This document shows, piece by piece, positions 62,184-64,000 of a DNA stretch of 64,000 bases. The position numbers were made by a program, and so were the translations under genes. A model generated the notes under the pieces. The model was not told the origin of the DNA. It ran no database searches and saw nothing but the letters and a program-made list of their open reading frames with translations. The stretch's first letter is position 1. Each line of letters starts with the position of its first letter. Origin of the DNA: Saccharimonas sp963514895 (lineage in GTDB: Bacteria > Patescibacteriota > Saccharimonadia > Saccharimonadales > Saccharimonadaceae); contig CAUPVK010000002.1 in the NCBI GenBank assembly GCA_963514895.1, positions 40,144 to 104,143 on the forward strand, written 5' to 3'.

Positions 62184-62380
62184 TGAACCATCTGATATGC
62201 TATGAGAAGACGACGATTCGTGAGCGGGGTTAGAAGAGAAATAGGTCAGGCACGTAAGAGAGGCGATAACGTGTTTTGGTTATGGCAAGTAGCAGAGTGC
62301 TGGGTTATATCTTCGTTTTCTTCATCTTCTGGCGCAGTATATGGCTTAGATAAACAAGTTCAGGTTAGTTGTTTATGAAA
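62184..62380 (+). pseudogene. Remnant of a YafQ/RelE-like toxin
   Basis: One frame from GTG 62184 gives VNHLICYEKT before stopping. Another from ATG 62205 gives RRFVSGVRREIGQARKRGDN, which fits the YafQ/RelE N-terminal helix pattern (F-x3-hydrophobic-basic, then AxKRG). Joining the two by one frameshift near the ACGACG would give a toxin-like start, but the rest (about 35 residues) is Ser-rich and not RelE-like. This fits a decayed toxin. The resemblance is by eye only. Confidence 0.35.
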
Positions 62381-62817
62381 CAAAATAATCACGTCAGAGC
62401 AGTACGGGTAAAGAGAGTATCCGCTGGTGATTTAGTTACTTTGCTTGCTCGTTTTGTACGTTTGCCCTGTCATGGGAAAGAGGATAGCCATGCAAGGAAG
62501 GAGCACGCGGTATGACTATGACCTATACGGGATGGCGTGGCCGCGAGAATATGGGTTATCTTGCTATGTGTGGGGTATATTACAGACGATGGGGGATGTA
62601 GTGGTGCAAGCAATAGTCTATTCGTCGTGCAGCGCGATGATCGTGAGTATGAGTACGCTGAGCGGCGTACGTTTTTAATTTGCTAGGCTCCTGATGATAG
62701 CTAAACAGAAGAGTTGCTCTTGTACTGAGCGGTATTTGCGTGGAAGGGTTTAACGTGCCGGAGATTGCTTGAGGCACCCGCTCGAGGCGCTAGTGTCGTG
62801 GGTATGACGCAAGGACA
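62381..62817. other. About 440 bases without a supported gene
   Basis: The reading frame here (62445-62678) starts with TTG, has no ribosome site and an unconvincing composition. The stretch lies between the toxin-like remnant and the 3' end of the replication-relaxation gene. The right end contains one arm of an inverted repeat. Confidence 0.5.
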
Positions 62818-62825
62818 CTAGCGCC
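62786..62825. repeat. 12-bp perfect inverted repeat over the stop of the replication-relaxation gene
   Basis: GGCGCTAGTGTC (62786-62797), 16-base spacer, GACACTAGCGCC (62814-62825). The right arm contains the stop codon of the neighbouring gene. No T-tract follows on either strand, so it is not an ordinary intrinsic terminator. Confidence 0.8.
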
Positions 62826-63672
62826 ATAGTTCTTCGAGCGAGTAGGAGTGTTCTGGTTCGTCAAGCGGTGTCCATAATGGTGCTTGGTTTTCTTGGGTTA
62901 GTGCTTGATGTGTGATAGCTATCTGCACGGCAGTGTTACAATCGATGCGCTGCCCTACTGCTCGAATAGTTCGCTGCAAGTGTCGCTGCTCTCGATTCGA
63001 TGCGACGACGAAGAGCAGGGCAGGTAATGGCTGTCCTGTGACTGCCCAGCCGCCATGACGGAAGTATGAGAGGTACTGGGCAATTGTTTTGGTGATTGCC
63101 GCTCGTGGTGTACTAGCGGCGAAGATATCGAGAAAGAAGCGACGCGTCTCTGAGGCTGTTTTGAGTGACCCGAAGGCATCGGGTAGCTTTTGAGGAAAGT
63201 AGTGGTAGTGCACCATCTCCCGCGGCAAAAACACCCGCAGTGCTGGATGGCATTGCTGCAGTTGATAAGTCCACTGGTATACGGCAAGTATGTGGTCGAC
63301 AAACGATTGGCTGACCTGGGCATCTCGATAGCTTGCTTTGATGAGCTGCGCTGTCACTCGAGGTCCGTTATCGATCTGCTGCAGTACCCGCAATCCTCGT
63401 GCTGTCAAATAGTAGGCTGCTGGTTTGCCTTGGAGCTTCATGTGGCTAGTATAGCGGCGTGCTACAAGACCATGGTTGCATAGAGTAGTAAGACGGGTAT
63501 GTAAACTTGATCCGGCAGCAACTCCGAGACTCTTGGCAAGTAACTGCCGCGTTCCAAAACGGTATCGGTACAGTGCAATAAGAATAGAATGCTGTCGTTC
63601 TCCTAACACTGAGCGCTTATCTGCACCAAGTTGAACACGATTCCATTCATTCTCTTTCTTACTCATATACAC
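62818..63672 (-). CDS. Replication-relaxation family protein
   Basis: 284 residues. The winged-helix N-terminal half (about 20-110: LGERQHSILIALYRYRFGTRQLLAKSLGV, LVARRYTS, KPAAYYLTARGLRVLQQI) and the following domain match replication-relaxation (PF13814) proteins, usually encoded on plasmids, phages and integrative elements. It may initiate or regulate replication of such an element. GTG at 63672 has AAGGAG at good spacing; an ATG two codons later is the alternative. The inverted repeat at its stop and the pyrimidine tract upstream frame the gene. Confidence 0.78.
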   Translation of the reverse strand: MYMSKKENEWNRVQLGADKRSVLGERQHSILIALYRYRFGTRQLLAKSLGVAAGSSLHTRLTTLCNHGLVARRYTSHMKLQGKPAAYYLTARGLRVLQQIDNGPRVTAQLIKASYRDAQVSQSFVDHILAVYQWTYQLQQCHPALRVFLPREMVHYHYFPQKLPDAFGSLKTASETRRFFLDIFAASTPRAAITKTIAQYLSYFRHGGWAVTGQPLPALLFVVASNREQRHLQRTIRAVGQRIDCNTAVQIAITHQALTQENQAPLWTPLDEPEHSYSLEELWR

Positions 63673-63687
63673 TCATTTCTCCTTGCC

Positions 63688-64000
63688 TCCTCATAATCTT
63701 TCTATCTCTCTCACTACCTTTATATATTCATCTCTCTTGATCTATATTTATCTCTATTTCTATCTATCTATTTCTCTATCTTTATATCTATATCTATATA
63801 TCTCTTTCTCTATATTTCTATCTATTTCTCTACTTATCTCTATCTCTATTTATTTATCTTTATCTCCTTATCTTTATATCTCTTTATTTATCTATTCTTT
63901 ATCTTCTTATCTTTATCTTTCTCTTTCTCTTTCTCTATATATCTCTCTCTATACATCCATATATCCATATCGATTTCTCTCCTATTATATATAAATATAT
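63688..64000. repeat. Almost G-free pyrimidine-rich low-complexity tract
   Basis: About 310 bases to the window edge contain only two G on the plus strand, made of degenerate TCTA, TTTC, TCTC and TATC units; over long runs every second base is T. The minus strand is correspondingly A/G-rich and lies directly upstream of the replication-relaxation gene. It is not a protein gene: the open frame exists only because TAG and TGA need G. Its full length is unknown. Confidence 0.85.

Noticed and set aside
62445..62678. 77-residue open frame starting at TTG
   Set aside because: No ribosome site, no family, improbable composition.
62786..62825. Inverted repeat as a rho-independent terminator
   Set aside because: No T-tract follows on either strand and the spacer is long.
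63683..63994. 103-residue open frame rich in Leu, Ile, Ser and Tyr
   Set aside because: It exists because the tract has almost no G, so TAG and TGA cannot occur; composition is a direct reflection of the repeat.
1..64000. Recoded TGA (as glycine) as in Gracilibacteria/Absconditabacteria
   Set aside because: Many genes end naturally at TGA at family-typical lengths, and TGA is used in the overlapping start/stop junctions.
1..64000. CRISPR array, tRNA, rRNA or insertion sequence
   Set aside because: None seen on either strand by eye; no spaced direct repeats, cloverleaf, transposase or terminal repeats were recognised.

Overview
The window reads as part of a small-genome, host-dependent bacterium of the Candidatus Patescibacteria/CPR, most likely a Saccharibacterium (TM7). 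The reasons are an arginine deiminase operon (arcA-arcB-arcD-DDAH-like-arcC) as the only clear catabolic pathway, many membrane-anchored envelope proteins (CHAP hydrolase, PdaC-like deacetylase, GH18, LPxTG-type surface protein), a VirD4-like ATPase, many exporters, few biosynthetic genes, and tightly packed genes. Genes end cleanly at TGA, so the standard bacterial code applies. The taxon is inferred; no rRNA or tRNA gene was seen.

Layout. 1-1.4 kb: a TetR regulator (cut by the left edge) with a palindromic operator, and a GIY-YIG/DUF4357-type protein. 1.5-9.8 kb: a type I restriction-modification locus. Between hsdM and hsdR lie hsdS and three extra genes: a 48-codon ORF, a HEPN-like protein (RX4H) and a two-TM coiled-coil protein. 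From hsdM to the two-TM gene every junction is a 4-base start/stop overlap. 9.8-15.5 kb: DUF167 protein, PdaC-like deacetylase and, divergently, a VirD4/TraG-like ATPase with a small partner. 15.5-17 kb: AT-richer orphan genes, perhaps immunity-like. 17-26 kb: envelope and stress genes (LPHTG surface protein, GDPD, RclA-like oxidoreductase, a gene with a (GA)8 tract just after its start codon, a SipW-type signal peptidase fused to LamG and beside a TasA-like substrate). 26-38 kb: TetR, CorA, thiol-redox proteins, CHAP hydrolase, ABC exporter, MFS pump, Nudix and a kinase-like protein. 38-43 kb: groES-groEL behind a CIRCE element, then a CsoR-type repressor and a CPH-type metal ATPase. 43-51 kb: VanZ-RDD protein, GH18, a marR-ABC-ABC operon, PEBP, TylF-like methyltransferase. 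51-57 kb: the arginine deiminase operon. 57-61 kb: MacB-like ABC, PadR and PspC operon, then a kinase-like gene. 61.9-64 kb: a decayed toxin-antitoxin remnant, a replication-relaxation protein with a 12-bp inverted repeat over its stop, and a nearly G-free pyrimidine tract of about 310 bases running off the window.

Two regulatory themes recur. Ten genes have a -10 hexamer exactly 6 bases before the start codon, which predicts leaderless mRNAs and corrects several start calls. Repressor sites (CsoR, MarR, PadR-like, CIRCE/HrcA, TetR-like) sit in or beside the promoters they would control.

The best candidate for an undescribed system is the overlapped orf48-HEPN-hsdS-TM block inside the type I locus. 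Other leads are the dinucleotide-tract gene, the SipW-LamG/TasA-like pair, the DDAH-like gene in the arginine operon and the pyrimidine tract.
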